DNA from: Candidatus Cloacimonadota bacterium
Lineage (GTDB): Bacteria; Cloacimonadota; Cloacimonadia; Cloacimonadales; Cloacimonadaceae
Length of the DNA: 51,853 nucleotides
Direction: 5' to 3'
Assembly (NCBI GenBank): GCA_030154085.1
Contig: JASKKR010000012.1
Coordinates: 1 to 51,853, forward strand
Notes under the pieces: model-generated
The model's database searches: none
Seen by the model: only the letters and a program-made list of their open reading frames with translations
Told to the model about the DNA's origin: nothing
Translations under genes and position numbers: made by a program
Shown here: piece after piece, positions 9,412 to 18,039 of the stretch
Layout of the letters: every line of letters begins with the position of its first letter
Position numbering within the stretch: the stretch's first letter is position 1

Positions 9412-9822
9412 ATGATCGAGCAAAGTCTTTTTTTGATCAAACCCAATGCGGTAGCAGAAGGGCATGTTGGGGAAATCATCACAATGTTGGAAAAAGTCGG
9501 TTTCAAAATCAAAGCCATGCGCATGTTTCGCTTTGATAAAGAGCTTTCCGCTTTGTTTTATAAGGATCATTTAGATAAGGAGTTTTATCCCCGGCTGGAG
9601 CGTTTCATGTGCTCAGGAGATACTATCGCTATGGTCCTGGAAAAAGAGAACGCAATTCATGATCTCCGTGAGCTAATTGGGGATGTTATTCCAGAAAAAC
9701 GCAAAGCAGGAACGATCCGAGCCCTGTATGGTAACGGGATCACAGACAATGGAGCGCACGCATCGGATAGTGCTAAGAGCGCTTTGCGAGAAATTAGCAT
9801 CCTATTTGGCGACAATAAATAG
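9412..9822 (+). CDS. ndk: Nucleoside diphosphate kinase (136 aa)
   Basis: Balances (d)NTP pools by moving the gamma-phosphate from ATP to (d)NDPs through a phosphohistidine. Visible features are the N-terminal SLFLIKPNAV with Lys10, the kinase core around FYKDHLDKEFYPRL, the RALYG nucleotide-binding segment near 104, and the active-site loop NGAHASDS with His116. The usual motif is N-x-x-H-G-S-D-S, so Ala replaces Gly after the catalytic His; this is conservative and probably tolerated. Length is normal. It is the second gene of a two-gene unit with the unknown 108-aa protein. No terminator was recognised after it. Confidence 0.96.
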   Translation: MIEQSLFLIKPNAVAEGHVGEIITMLEKVGFKIKAMRMFRFDKELSALFYKDHLDKEFYPRLERFMCSGDTIAMVLEKENAIHDLRELIGDVIPEKRKAGTIRALYGNGITDNGAHASDSAKSALREISILFGDNK

Positions 9823-10173
9823 CAAGTCCATTTCTGAAGATCTGTAATAGCCTCAAGCTTTGTCTATCGCTATCCAGGATGTTAGATATGTCAAAGTTCT
9901 TATTTTAAACAACTCTGGAAGATTCTGGATACTCATTATTTCAACTCTTATAAAAAGCGTTCCGGTGGATTGCGCATGACTTTTCCCAGGAGCATTACTA
10001 CTTTAGTTTCCAGTGAATTATCTAGTACGTTAAAAAACTGCTTGCCAAGCTTTGGTCTAAAATTTAAGATGCGCAAAAGATGGGTTTTGCGTGAGTACGT
10101 TTCGAGTAGTAGTTCATAAAGTAAATACCTCTGCTCATCTGCATAGTTTTATCAGCACTAGAGAGGAAAGATC
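9823..10173. other. 351-bp intergenic region without a recognised gene
   Basis: No ORF, tRNA or known RNA was recognised. One perfect hairpin stands out: CGCAAAA (10072-10078) with TTTTGCG (10085-10091) around a 6-nt loop GATGGG; it lacks a T-tract, so it is not a standard terminator. A weak promoter candidate for the next gene is TTTCGA at 10100-10105 and TAAATA at 10122-10127 (16-bp spacing). The ribosome-binding site GAGAGGAAAG of the next gene lies at the right end. Confidence 0.4.
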
Positions 10174-11028
10174 ATGTCAGAAGAAATGAAGAACAATCAA
10201 ATTCGGATAAAGAAAGCCTCCGGAGACCTAGAAGTATTTGACCCTCAGAAATTAAAGGCTTCTCTCAAAAATGCTGGGGCTCAAGAAGACGCTATTTCTG
10301 AGATTGTGAATGACATTGAAGAATGGGTTTATGACGGTGTTAGCACACATAAACTATATTCCAGAGCTTACAGTTTACTCAATCGAATCAGCAAATCCGG
10401 GGCAATGCTGTACAAACTTAAAAAAGCGATTATTGAACTTGGTCCTAGTGGTTATCCATTTGAACGCTTTATTGGAGAGATCTTTCGGCATAGAGGCTAT
10501 GAGGTGGAAGTGGGGAAGATAGTGCAAGGCGCATCTGTTAGCCATGAAATGGATGTACTCGCTTTGCGAGATAATGTGCAGATCTTGGCAGAGTGCAAGT
10601 TTTCTGTGAAGCAAGGTCATAGCGTGAGCATCCAAGTTCCCCTCTATGTCAATTCTCGAGTTCAAGACATTGCGGAAAAATGGCGTGAAGATGAACGTTA
10701 TCGTGATATTCAGTTTGAAGCATGGGTAGTAACTAATTCTCGTTTTTCGCCCGACTCGATCCAATATAGCAATAAAAAAGGGATCCGTTTGATGGGCTGG
10801 GATTATCCCGGAGAAGAAGCCTTGAAGCGAGTTATAGAAAAGGAAAAGATATATCCGATCACTATCCTAAGCAAACTCAATAAGAGCGAGAAACGCGACT
10901 TAATTAATGCCTCAGTAGTTACATGTGGACAGTTGCTTGATGAAATAGATATATTAGCTAAAATTGGAGTTCCTATCAGCAAAAGACGGCAAGTTCAGAA
11001 AGAACTGGAAACCCTAGCTGAAGTATAA
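10174..11028 (+). CDS. ATP-cone / Mrr-type (PD-(D/E)XK) nuclease-like protein (284 aa)
   Basis: A two-domain protein. Residues 9-92 form an ATP-cone, a nucleotide-sensing domain best known as the dATP/ATP switch of ribonucleotide reductase and NrdR (IRIKKASGDLEVFDPQKL, then a helical bundle ending KLKKAIIELGPSGYPFERF). Residues 93-220 form a restriction endonuclease/Mrr_cat-like domain with the catalytic pattern HEMDV (Asp127) and ECKF (Glu140, Lys142). The C-terminal 60 residues look like a helix-hairpin-helix-like DNA-contact region. I recall this architecture as a conserved, poorly studied family in Bacteroidetes. The ATG at 10174 follows GAGGAAAG. It leads a co-directional run into dnaN and recF. 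The nuclease activity and its nucleotide control are inferred. Confidence 0.85.
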   Translation: MSEEMKNNQIRIKKASGDLEVFDPQKLKASLKNAGAQEDAISEIVNDIEEWVYDGVSTHKLYSRAYSLLNRISKSGAMLYKLKKAIIELGPSGYPFERFIGEIFRHRGYEVEVGKIVQGASVSHEMDVLALRDNVQILAECKFSVKQGHSVSIQVPLYVNSRVQDIAEKWREDERYRDIQFEAWVVTNSRFSPDSIQYSNKKGIRLMGWDYPGEEALKRVIEKEKIYPITILSKLNKSEKRDLINASVVTCGQLLDEIDILAKIGVPISKRRQVQKELETLAEV

Positions 11029-11037
11029 GAGAGGATA

Positions 11038-11103
11038 TTGGCAAAAAAATCATTGACGGAATCTGAAAACAAAAAAATCTTGAAAGAAATATTAGACGTA
11101 TAG
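11038..11103 (+). CDS. Possible 21-codon small ORF before dnaN
   Basis: A TTG at 11038 opens a frame reading MAKKSLTESENKK... with a TAG at 11101, just before the dnaN ribosome-binding region. GAGAGG lies 3 nt upstream, closer than ideal. The predicted peptide is lysine-rich and helical. It fills the whole gap between the nuclease gene and dnaN. It could be a leader peptide, a chance frame, or a non-coding spacer. Confidence 0.25.
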   Translation: MAKKSLTESENKKILKEILDV

Positions 11104-11111
11104 GGGTTATC

Positions 11112-12284
11112 ATGAGATTTGCCATAGAAAAGAAAGAACTTTTATCAAGCGTTCAACATTTGGTGAGCGTAGCACCTGCCAAAAATGCCTCTCCCATACT
11201 TACAAATTATCTGATTCATGCCAATCAGGAAACGGGCATGGTCTCCATCACAACATCCGACTTGGAGATTACGGTAGTGGTAGAATTTTCTGCTGCCGTG
11301 AGTGAAAGTGGCACAATCGCAGTGTCTGCTCGTCATTTTAATGAGATTATTAACTATATGCCTGATGCAATGATCAGCTTTTGGCGGCATGATGAATTAC
11401 TCATGATCCAGTGCCAAAAGATAGATTTTAATCTGCTGATAGCTGACTATACCCTTTTCCCAGTAGTGCCGGAAGTCAAATTGGATAAAGCCTTGAAGGT
11501 GGATGCTCAGCTTTTTGAACGGATGATTTCCAAGACTATCTTTGCTGTCTCAACCGATGTCAATCGTGCTGTGCTTACCGGGGTTTGCTGGAAAATCTAT
11601 GAAGATATGCATCTAATGGCAGCTACTGATGGTCGCAAAGTGGCAGAAATTAAGATCAAAGAAAGCATTATTAAAAGTGAACAAGGCGATGTGGAAACTT
11701 TTTCTGAGCTTCCTTTGGATAAAGAAGCGACAGAACTTCCTATAGAAAAGATCATCCCCGTGAAGACTCTTTCCTTTTTGCAAAAAATCTTAGATAACAG
11801 TTCTCATGACTTACAAATCCTTATTGAACATAGCAAGGTTATCTTCGTATATGGTAAATACTTGGTCATATCCCAAATTATAGAACACAAATATCCAGAA
11901 TATCAGAAAGCATTTGTTACTAACTTGCAAAACCAATTTGTTATTGATAAAGAGACCCTAAAAAATGCAATCCGGCGTGTTGCACTGGTTGCACCAGATG
12001 AAAATCTCAGGATTCATTTTGAGCTCGATAGTGAAAGTTTTGAAGTAACCACTTCAAATAGAGACACCGGAGATGCCAAGGAAAACCTCGAAGATTATAA
12101 CTTCCAGGGCAGCCACACTGGAGTATCATTTAATTACCGCTATATGCTCAGCATCATTGAAGCAATAGATACGGAAAAGGTAGTCATCAAACTTGGTACA
12201 TCCAAGGATCCGTTGATGATATTCAATGAGAAGAATCGAGAAAATGAAGAGATAACATTCCTGCTGATGCCTCTTCGCTCGTAA
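11112..12284 (+). CDS. dnaN: DNA polymerase III beta subunit, sliding clamp (390 aa)
   Basis: The ring-shaped processivity clamp of the replicative polymerase, also the docking platform for many repair proteins. Visible are the three clamp domains of about 125 residues each: the N-terminal MRFAIEKKELLSSVQHL with TSDLEITV, the middle domain with AATDGRKVA, and the C-terminal domain ending in the canonical FLLMPLRS, which lines the peptide-binding pocket. The length is slightly longer than the usual 370 because of an acidic linker around residues 200-220. A GGGG precedes ATG 11112. recF follows after 9 nt. dnaA is not adjacent, so this need not be the replication origin. Confidence 0.97.
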   Translation: MRFAIEKKELLSSVQHLVSVAPAKNASPILTNYLIHANQETGMVSITTSDLEITVVVEFSAAVSESGTIAVSARHFNEIINYMPDAMISFWRHDELLMIQCQKIDFNLLIADYTLFPVVPEVKLDKALKVDAQLFERMISKTIFAVSTDVNRAVLTGVCWKIYEDMHLMAATDGRKVAEIKIKESIIKSEQGDVETFSELPLDKEATELPIEKIIPVKTLSFLQKILDNSSHDLQILIEHSKVIFVYGKYLVISQIIEHKYPEYQKAFVTNLQNQFVIDKETLKNAIRRVALVAPDENLRIHFELDSESFEVTTSNRDTGDAKENLEDYNFQGSHTGVSFNYRYMLSIIEAIDTEKVVIKLGTSKDPLMIFNEKNRENEEITFLLMPLRS

Positions 12285-12293
12285 AGCACAAAT

Positions 12294-13367
12294 TTGAAGC
12301 TAAACAGCATCGAGCTGCGCAATTTCCGTTCTTATACAAAACGCAGCTTTGATTTTGATCAAACGGGAAACCTGCTTATAGGAGCCAATGGTAGTGGTAA
12401 GACCAATCTATTGGAAGCTATAGCCTATACTTCCATCGGCAAATCCATCCGCTACCATTCTGATCATGATTTAGTGCAGATCGGTGCATCAGCTTTTGCT
12501 TTGACCGGAGAATATCAGACAGATCTTATGACCAATCTCAAGGTGTACCTTTCCTATGATTCCAAACATAAGATCTTGAAGATAAACGATGAACTTATGA
12601 AGCAGTTGAGTGATCTGTTTGCTCGGGTCAAAGTGATATATTGTGCTCCAGATGATATAGGATTGATCAACGGTTCTCCGAGAGTGCGGCGTCAATACTT
12701 TGATATGGCAATTTCCCAGATCTTTCCCGCCTATCTTGGAATCCTGAGGAATTATCTGCACATAGTTGAGCAACGAAATCGGCTTTTAAAGACAACCTGC
12801 CAAAAAGCGGAAAAAAGGGTTTGGGATCACCGGTTTGTCGAGACACTCTATGCGCTTTATCCCTATCGGAAGCATTATCTCGAAATGCTCAACTCCCAAC
12901 TTGCACATTCGTTTGCGCATTTGTCGGGTGATTTTTCAGAAGTTCAGGTACGCTATGTGGGAGTTATTCGCGATGCCCTCAACCAAAAGTTTGATTCCCT
13001 TAAAGCACATGTGGAAGCTATGGATAATAAGGAGATTCTCTGCCAGCGCTGCCTTTATGGAGCTCATTTGGATGATTTTGTGTTTGATATGGATGGTAAT
13101 AATATGCGATCATTTGCCTCGCAAGGACAGAAGCGTATTGCAGTCATCATTTTGAAATTGATCCAAGCAGGTTTGGTCACCAGTCAAACCGGGATCAAAC
13201 CGATCCTGCTCTATGACGATATCTTTGCCGAACTTGATAGTAGGCATAGTGAACGCATCAGAGATCTCAGCTCGAAGGATTATCAGATCTTCGTAGCAAG
13301 TCCCAAAGAAGATATTATGGATATCTGGGGGTCAATGAAAGTCATTAGATTAGGTGACGACGCATGA
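12294..13367 (+). CDS. recF: DNA replication and repair protein RecF (357 aa)
   Basis: An SMC-like ATPase that helps RecR/RecO load RecA on gapped DNA. Visible features are Walker A GANGSGKT (30-37), the ABC-type signature SQGQKR near residue 275, and Walker B ILLYDDIFAELD near 303-315 with a DDIFAELD acidic pair. Length is normal (about 360). The start is TTG at 12294 (TTGAAGCTAAACAGC), the only position giving the complete N-terminal KLNSIELRNFRSY; no strong ribosome-binding site is visible, so it may depend on coupling to dnaN. Its last codons overlap the next gene (ATGA), and the usual gyrB or DUF721 neighbour is absent. Confidence 0.95.
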   Translation: MKLNSIELRNFRSYTKRSFDFDQTGNLLIGANGSGKTNLLEAIAYTSIGKSIRYHSDHDLVQIGASAFALTGEYQTDLMTNLKVYLSYDSKHKILKINDELMKQLSDLFARVKVIYCAPDDIGLINGSPRVRRQYFDMAISQIFPAYLGILRNYLHIVEQRNRLLKTTCQKAEKRVWDHRFVETLYALYPYRKHYLEMLNSQLAHSFAHLSGDFSEVQVRYVGVIRDALNQKFDSLKAHVEAMDNKEILCQRCLYGAHLDDFVFDMDGNNMRSFASQGQKRIAVIILKLIQAGLVTSQTGIKPILLYDDIFAELDSRHSERIRDLSSKDYQIFVASPKEDIMDIWGSMKVIRLGDDA

Positions 13368-14608
13368 AACTAAGTAAACAGATCATGGGCTGGATGATGT
13401 ATGACTTTGCAAATTCTGCTTTCACGACCATCATAGTGACTGTGGTTTATAGCGTGTACTTTGTCAATACTGTCGTGGGAGGAGAGGCCGGCTTGGGCGA
13501 AATGCTCTGGGGAAGAGCAATAGGCATCTCAATGACAATGGTTGCCCTCACAGCTCCGATCTTTGGTGCAGTGGCAGATTATTCTCGTTCCAAAAAGAAG
13601 TTTCTCTTTATCAATTGCTATCTTACAGTCATCTTTACTGCCCTGCTTTTCTTTGTAAGAGAAGGGCAGGTTTTTCGGGGGCTACTTTTTTTTATAATTG
13701 CAAATTTTGGGTTTAACAGCGCAAATGTCTTTTATGATGCATTTCTGCCGGAGATTACGACGCATGAAAACATTGGGAAGGTTTCAGGATTTGGTTGGGC
13801 TCTGGGCTATATGGGAGGGCTTTTATCTCTGGTGATTTCACTTGTGATCATCAACAATACTGATGTGCGTTGGGTTTTCCCCATGATATCATTTCATTTC
13901 TTTGTTTTTAGTCTCTTTACATTTTTCTGGCTTAAGGAAGTGCAGCTCCCCTCAAAAAGGACAAACTATTTCAAGACAGCATACCGTAGAGTATATAGTT
14001 CTTTGGTCAATATCAAACATTATCCCCAACTATTGAAGTTTTTGCTGAGTTATTTCGTGTATAATGATGCCATAACCACTGTGATAGTTTTTGCTTCGAT
14101 CTATGGAATCCAGCGCTTTGGGATGACTACTCAGGATATGCTTGTATACTTCATCCTGGCGCAGGTAACATCAATTTTGGGAGCAGCTGTATTTGGATGG
14201 CTTACAGATAAAAAAGGGGTCAAAGTCTCTTTGTCCATTTCGCTAATAATATGGATGATAGTAGTTTTCTGGGCATATTTCTGTGGATCTGCATATGAGT
14301 ATTATTTTGTAGGATTGACAGCGGGACTTGCCATCGGGAGCAGCCAATCAAATAGTCGCACGATGCTTTCCATGCTTACTCCGATTGATCGGCAAGCGGA
14401 GTTTTTTGGATTTTATACCTTGACAGGTAGACTGTCTGCTATAATTGGACCAATATTATATGGATGGATAGCGCATAAAACTGGCAATATCCGTTACTCG
14501 ATTTTATCATTATTTGTGTTCTTTTTGGCGGGTTGGATCGCTCTGCGATTTGTTAATCCCCAAAAAGGAATTACAGATGCAGCAAGAACTATCTCTTGCA
14601 ATACTTGA
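13364..14608 (+). CDS. UMF1/Atg22-like MFS transporter (414 aa)
   Basis: An inner-membrane transporter with about 12 helices belonging to the MFS branch that includes Atg22-like vacuolar effluxers and bacterial YxiO. Diagnostic start: MGWMMYDFANSAFTTII, the conserved WxxYDxANSxF motif of the family, followed by VADYSRSKKK in the loop between helices 2 and 3 and DAFLPEI in the next conserved segment. The substrate is unknown for most members; some fungal members export amino acids. The start overlaps the recF stop by 4 bp. A PotD-like lipoprotein gene follows after 11 nt, but that family does not normally partner with MFS proteins. Confidence 0.85.
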   Translation: MKLSKQIMGWMMYDFANSAFTTIIVTVVYSVYFVNTVVGGEAGLGEMLWGRAIGISMTMVALTAPIFGAVADYSRSKKKFLFINCYLTVIFTALLFFVREGQVFRGLLFFIIANFGFNSANVFYDAFLPEITTHENIGKVSGFGWALGYMGGLLSLVISLVIINNTDVRWVFPMISFHFFVFSLFTFFWLKEVQLPSKRTNYFKTAYRRVYSSLVNIKHYPQLLKFLLSYFVYNDAITTVIVFASIYGIQRFGMTTQDMLVYFILAQVTSILGAAVFGWLTDKKGVKVSLSISLIIWMIVVFWAYFCGSAYEYYFVGLTAGLAIGSSQSNSRTMLSMLTPIDRQAEFFGFYTLTGRLSAIIGPILYGWIAHKTGNIRYSILSLFVFFLAGWIALRFVNPQKGITDAARTISCNT

Positions 14609-14619
14609 TGGAGGAAACC

Positions 14620-15681
14620 ATGAAAAGATCCCTTATGATCGTATTTGTTATAGTTGCCCTTGGCACAGTATTATTAATTAGTGGCTGTGGCAAGAAAAAG
14701 CCTACTCTTTATATTTTTAACTGGAGCGATTACATAGATCCTGATTTACTCAAAGAATTTGAGCTAGATAACAATTGTCGGATTCGATATAGTACTTTTG
14801 ATTCCAATGAGAACATGCTCACTAAAGTAAAGAGTTCCACTCAATCCTTTGATATCCTTTTTCCAAGTGGAGATCATGTGACCATTCTTAATGAACTAGG
14901 ACTTTTGGAGGAGCTGGACAAGTCTAAACTGACAAACTATACCAATCTCGATGCAAACCTGTTGAAGATGGCTACATCCTTTGATCCTGATAATCGTTAT
15001 GCCATACCCTACGCATGGGGACTCACTGGCCTTTTGTATAATAAGCAATACGTTCCTGAGGAGATAGTTGCTTCTGGCGGGTGGAATATCCTGGGAGATT
15101 CTTTCTTTAATGGTATTAACAAAATCACCATGTTAGACGATGCTCGGGAAGTTGTTGGTGCGGCTCTAATCTATAGCGGATATTCAGTAAATGATACCTC
15201 CCCGGAAGCCTTAGCTGCTGCCCACAACGTCTTGAAGGTCTGGGATCGCAATATCACACAGTTTGACAGCGATTCTTACAAAAACGAAGTTCAGGATGGC
15301 ACCACTTGGCTTGCTCAGGCATATAATGGTGACGCAGTACAGCTCATGCAGACCAATCCTGATCTCCAATTTATTCTTCCCAAGGAAGGCGCTTCCATGT
15401 GGATGGACAATATGGTGATACTCAAATCTGCACAGGAAAAAGAACTGGCATACAAGTTCATCGATTTTCTTCTTGATGCGGAAGTTTCAATGCGTAATTC
15501 AGAATATATTATGTATCCCACTCCAAATAAAGCAGCAATGGAGATGATGGGCGAAGCATTTATTCAAAACAAAATCATTAATCCCGATGAAGAATATCTT
15601 GATAAGTGCTATATGATTGAATATTTGGGTGATGCTGTGCGCAGTATCGACCAGATTTATGAAAGTATAAAAATGAACTAA
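14620..15681 (+). CDS. PotD/PotF-like polyamine-binding lipoprotein (353 aa)
   Basis: A predicted periplasmic substrate-binding lipoprotein of the spermidine/putrescine ABC family. It begins MKRSLMIVFVIVALGTVLLISGC, a type II signal peptide with lipobox LISGC and acylated Cys24. The mature part opens LYIFNWSDYIDPDLLKEFE, the classic PotD beginning, with DILFPSGDHV and AIPYAWGLTGLLYNK further on, all conserved in the family. The start at 14620 follows GGAGG; an upstream in-frame ATG at 14596 would lie inside the previous gene. No potA, potB or potC lies in the window, so the transporter core must be elsewhere or the protein acts otherwise. Specificity among polyamines cannot be read from the sequence. 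Confidence 0.88.
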   Translation: MKRSLMIVFVIVALGTVLLISGCGKKKPTLYIFNWSDYIDPDLLKEFELDNNCRIRYSTFDSNENMLTKVKSSTQSFDILFPSGDHVTILNELGLLEELDKSKLTNYTNLDANLLKMATSFDPDNRYAIPYAWGLTGLLYNKQYVPEEIVASGGWNILGDSFFNGINKITMLDDAREVVGAALIYSGYSVNDTSPEALAAAHNVLKVWDRNITQFDSDSYKNEVQDGTTWLAQAYNGDAVQLMQTNPDLQFILPKEGASMWMDNMVILKSAQEKELAYKFIDFLLDAEVSMRNSEYIMYPTPNKAAMEMMGEAFIQNKIINPDEEYLDKCYMIEYLGDAVRSIDQIYESIKMN

Positions 15682-15691
15682 AGGATAATAA

Positions 15692-17470
15692 ATGGACAAT
15701 CTTGGCTCTTTGGCACGCAGCCACTACAGCACAGATTTAAGTGCATCAGATCTTAATACTACTGTCACTGTGATGGGATGGGTACACCGTCGTAGGGACT
15801 TAGGTGGTTTGATCTTCATAGATCTCAGGGATGTAAAAGGTATCATCCAGATTGTAATACATCCTGAGGAAAAGGGAGTCTTCGCTATTGCGGAACAGGT
15901 TCGTAATGAGTATGTTATCGCCGTAACAGGCATCCTATCAGAGAGAACGGAAGGTAATGTCAACAAAACCATGCCCACAGGCAAATGGGAAATCATAGCG
16001 AGAAACTTTTATCTCCTCAATGATACTCAGCCACTCCCTATTCAGATAGATGGCACAGCTATGGCAGATGAAGATCTTCGGCTGAGATATAGGTATCTTG
16101 ATCTCAGACGTCCCCGTCTTCAGAACATCATTATTACACGTGCCAAAGTTAATTCTTTGATGCGCCGATTCTTGGATGCAGAAGGGTTCTATGAGATAGA
16201 AACTCCTATTCTTATGAAGAGCACTCCTGAAGGTGCTCGAGATTATCTGGTACCGAGCAGAGTACATCCCGGCAAATTCTATGCTTTGCCTCAGAGTCCC
16301 CAAATCTTTAAGCAACTTCTCATGATTTCCGGCTTTGATCGATATTATCAGATTGCACGCTGTTTTCGTGATGAGGATCTCAGGGCAGACCGTCAGCCCG
16401 AATTTACTCAACTGGACATAGAGCTTTCATTTGCAACTCAAGAGCAGATCTTCGACCTTTTAGAACGGTTGATGAAGACCATATTCGCGGAAATCAAGGG
16501 CATAGAACTTTCAGTGCCTTTCCCCAGATTGTCTTATAATGAAGCCATGAATCGTTTTGGATGTGATAAACCGGACTTAAGGTTCTCTTTGGAACTCATA
16601 GATCTTTCGCAGATTCTAAAGGAAAGTGAATTTCAGGTTTTCAAAGGCTGTCTTGCCGGTGGCGGGGTGATCAAAGCGCTATGTGTCCCTCAAGCAGCGA
16701 GTCTTTCCCGCAAGCAACAAGATGCTTTGGTAGAATTTGCCAAGCATCTTGGGGGTAAGGGAGTTGCCTTTGCGAAAGTGGGGGATAGTGGGCTGGAAGC
16801 AGGAATCTCTAAGTTTCTCACCAAAACTGAAGCTACAGCCATTATTACTGCTTCAAATGCTGTCCCTGGTGATCTTTTGGCGATTGTTGCAGACGATTAT
16901 GAAACCGCCTCCAAAGTCTTAGCTGGTCTCAGAAATCATCTCGCTGCAGAATTGAAACTCTATGACCCAGGTGAACTTGCCTTTTGTTGGATCGTGGATT
17001 TCCCACTCTTTAAGAAGAGTGAGGATGGAAATGGATGGGAGCCTGCACATCATATGTTTAGTTTACCCAAAGAAGAGCACATTCCATGGCTGGATAATTC
17101 GGAAAAAATAGGTGAGATTAAGGGACAGCTCTATGACTTGGTAGTTAACGGAATGGAGTTATCCAGCGGTAGCATTCGTTGTCATCGGTATGACATTCAA
17201 AAGAAGATTTTCGATGTGCTTGGCTTTTCCGAAGATGAGCTTGAAAAGAGATTTGGATTTTTTTTAGAGGCCTTAAAGTATGGCACTCCGCCGCACGGAG
17301 GCATTGCTCCGGGTTTAGATCGTTTGATTATGATTCTCTGCGAAGCCGATTCTATTCGTGACGTAATTGCTTTTCCAAAGACCCTTAAAGCAACCGATCT
17401 CATGAATCAAGCTCCTTCTGAAATTGATGAGGAACAATGGAAAGAACTTCACCTCAAAAGAAGCGAATAA
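15692..17470 (+). CDS. aspS: Aspartyl-tRNA synthetase (592 aa)
   Basis: Charges tRNA-Asp with aspartate for translation. It is a class II enzyme of bacterial type: N-terminal OB-fold ([20 protein letters not shown]), motif 2 region [20 protein letters not shown], bacterial GAD insertion around residues 290-400, and motif 3 [14 protein letters not shown]. Length is typical. In the OB-fold, Leu follows RRRD (RRRDLGG); enzymes that also charge tRNA-Asn often have His there, so this looks Asp-specific, a cautious inference. AAGGATAAT precedes the ATG at 15692. The end overlaps purN by 34 bp. Confidence 0.97.
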   Translation: MDNLGSLARSHYSTDLSASDLNTTVTVMGWVHRRRDLGGLIFIDLRDVKGIIQIVIHPEEKGVFAIAEQVRNEYVIAVTGILSERTEGNVNKTMPTGKWEIIARNFYLLNDTQPLPIQIDGTAMADEDLRLRYRYLDLRRPRLQNIIITRAKVNSLMRRFLDAEGFYEIETPILMKSTPEGARDYLVPSRVHPGKFYALPQSPQIFKQLLMISGFDRYYQIARCFRDEDLRADRQPEFTQLDIELSFATQEQIFDLLERLMKTIFAEIKGIELSVPFPRLSYNEAMNRFGCDKPDLRFSLELIDLSQILKESEFQVFKGCLAGGGVIKALCVPQAASLSRKQQDALVEFAKHLGGKGVAFAKVGDSGLEAGISKFLTKTEATAIITASNAVPGDLLAIVADDYETASKVLAGLRNHLAAELKLYDPGELAFCWIVDFPLFKKSEDGNGWEPAHHMFSLPKEEHIPWLDNSEKIGEIKGQLYDLVVNGMELSSGSIRCHRYDIQKKIFDVLGFSEDELEKRFGFFLEALKYGTPPHGGIAPGLDRLIMILCEADSIRDVIAFPKTLKATDLMNQAPSEIDEEQWKELHLKRSE

Positions 17471-18039
17471 TCACTTTGAGCAGCGGAAAATCGCGAGGTT
17501 CAAACCTCATGGCAATTTACCGCTATTTTAGAGACAATAATATTCCGATAGATATTGTTACTGCAGTATTTACAAATGATAAATCCCCTGCTTATCAGAA
17601 CTGTATTGACCTCAATATCCCATGCTTAGTTATCCCTGCCAAGGACATGAAGTTATTTGAAACTCGGCTTAAACAGTTGATATATTCAGAAAAAGTTGAT
17701 CTTATAGCATTGTGTGGCTTTATGCGCTTACTAAGTGAAGACTTTTTGAGGTCTGTAGATATTCCTGTGCTAAACATTCATCCAGCCTTATTACCCAAAT
17801 ATGGAGGCAGAAAGATGTATGGTATGGCTGTACATGAAGCAGTATTCAAAGCAGCTGAAAAAATATCCGGAGCTACGATTCATCGTGTGGATGGTATCTA
17901 TGACCATGGTGAGATATTGTGCAAAAAAGAAGTGAATATTGCCCACTGTTCTTCTCCAGAGGAAATCGCCGAGGAAGTGCTCAAGGTTGAGCATGAGATC
18001 TATGCAAAAACTATCGCAGATTTACTCCAAAAAAATTAA
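17437..18039 (+). CDS. purN: Phosphoribosylglycinamide formyltransferase (200 aa)
   Basis: Transfers the formyl group of 10-formyl-tetrahydrofolate to GAR in de novo purine synthesis. Visible features are the N-terminal phosphate-binding loop (SGKSRGSNL), CGFMRLLS (93-100), the catalytic NIHPALLP motif with Asn113 and His115, GATIHRVD, and Asp156 in the YDHG loop. The loop after SSG has three extra residues compared with the usual SGxGSNL, a mild oddity. The ATG at 17437 lies inside aspS and follows GAGGAAC, so translation is probably coupled. No other purine genes are adjacent except guaB further on. Confidence 0.92.
   Translation: MERTSPQKKRIITLSSGKSRGSNLMAIYRYFRDNNIPIDIVTAVFTNDKSPAYQNCIDLNIPCLVIPAKDMKLFETRLKQLIYSEKVDLIALCGFMRLLSEDFLRSVDIPVLNIHPALLPKYGGRKMYGMAVHEAVFKAAEKISGATIHRVDGIYDHGEILCKKEVNIAHCSSPEEIAEEVLKVEHEIYAKTIADLLQKN

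Noticed and set aside
9085-9822. Fusion of the small unknown protein with Ndk
   Set aside because: A TAG stop separates the frames and ndk has its own ATG.
15938-16411. 157-aa minus-strand frame inside aspS
   Set aside because: Antisense to aspS motif 2; no independent start signal.
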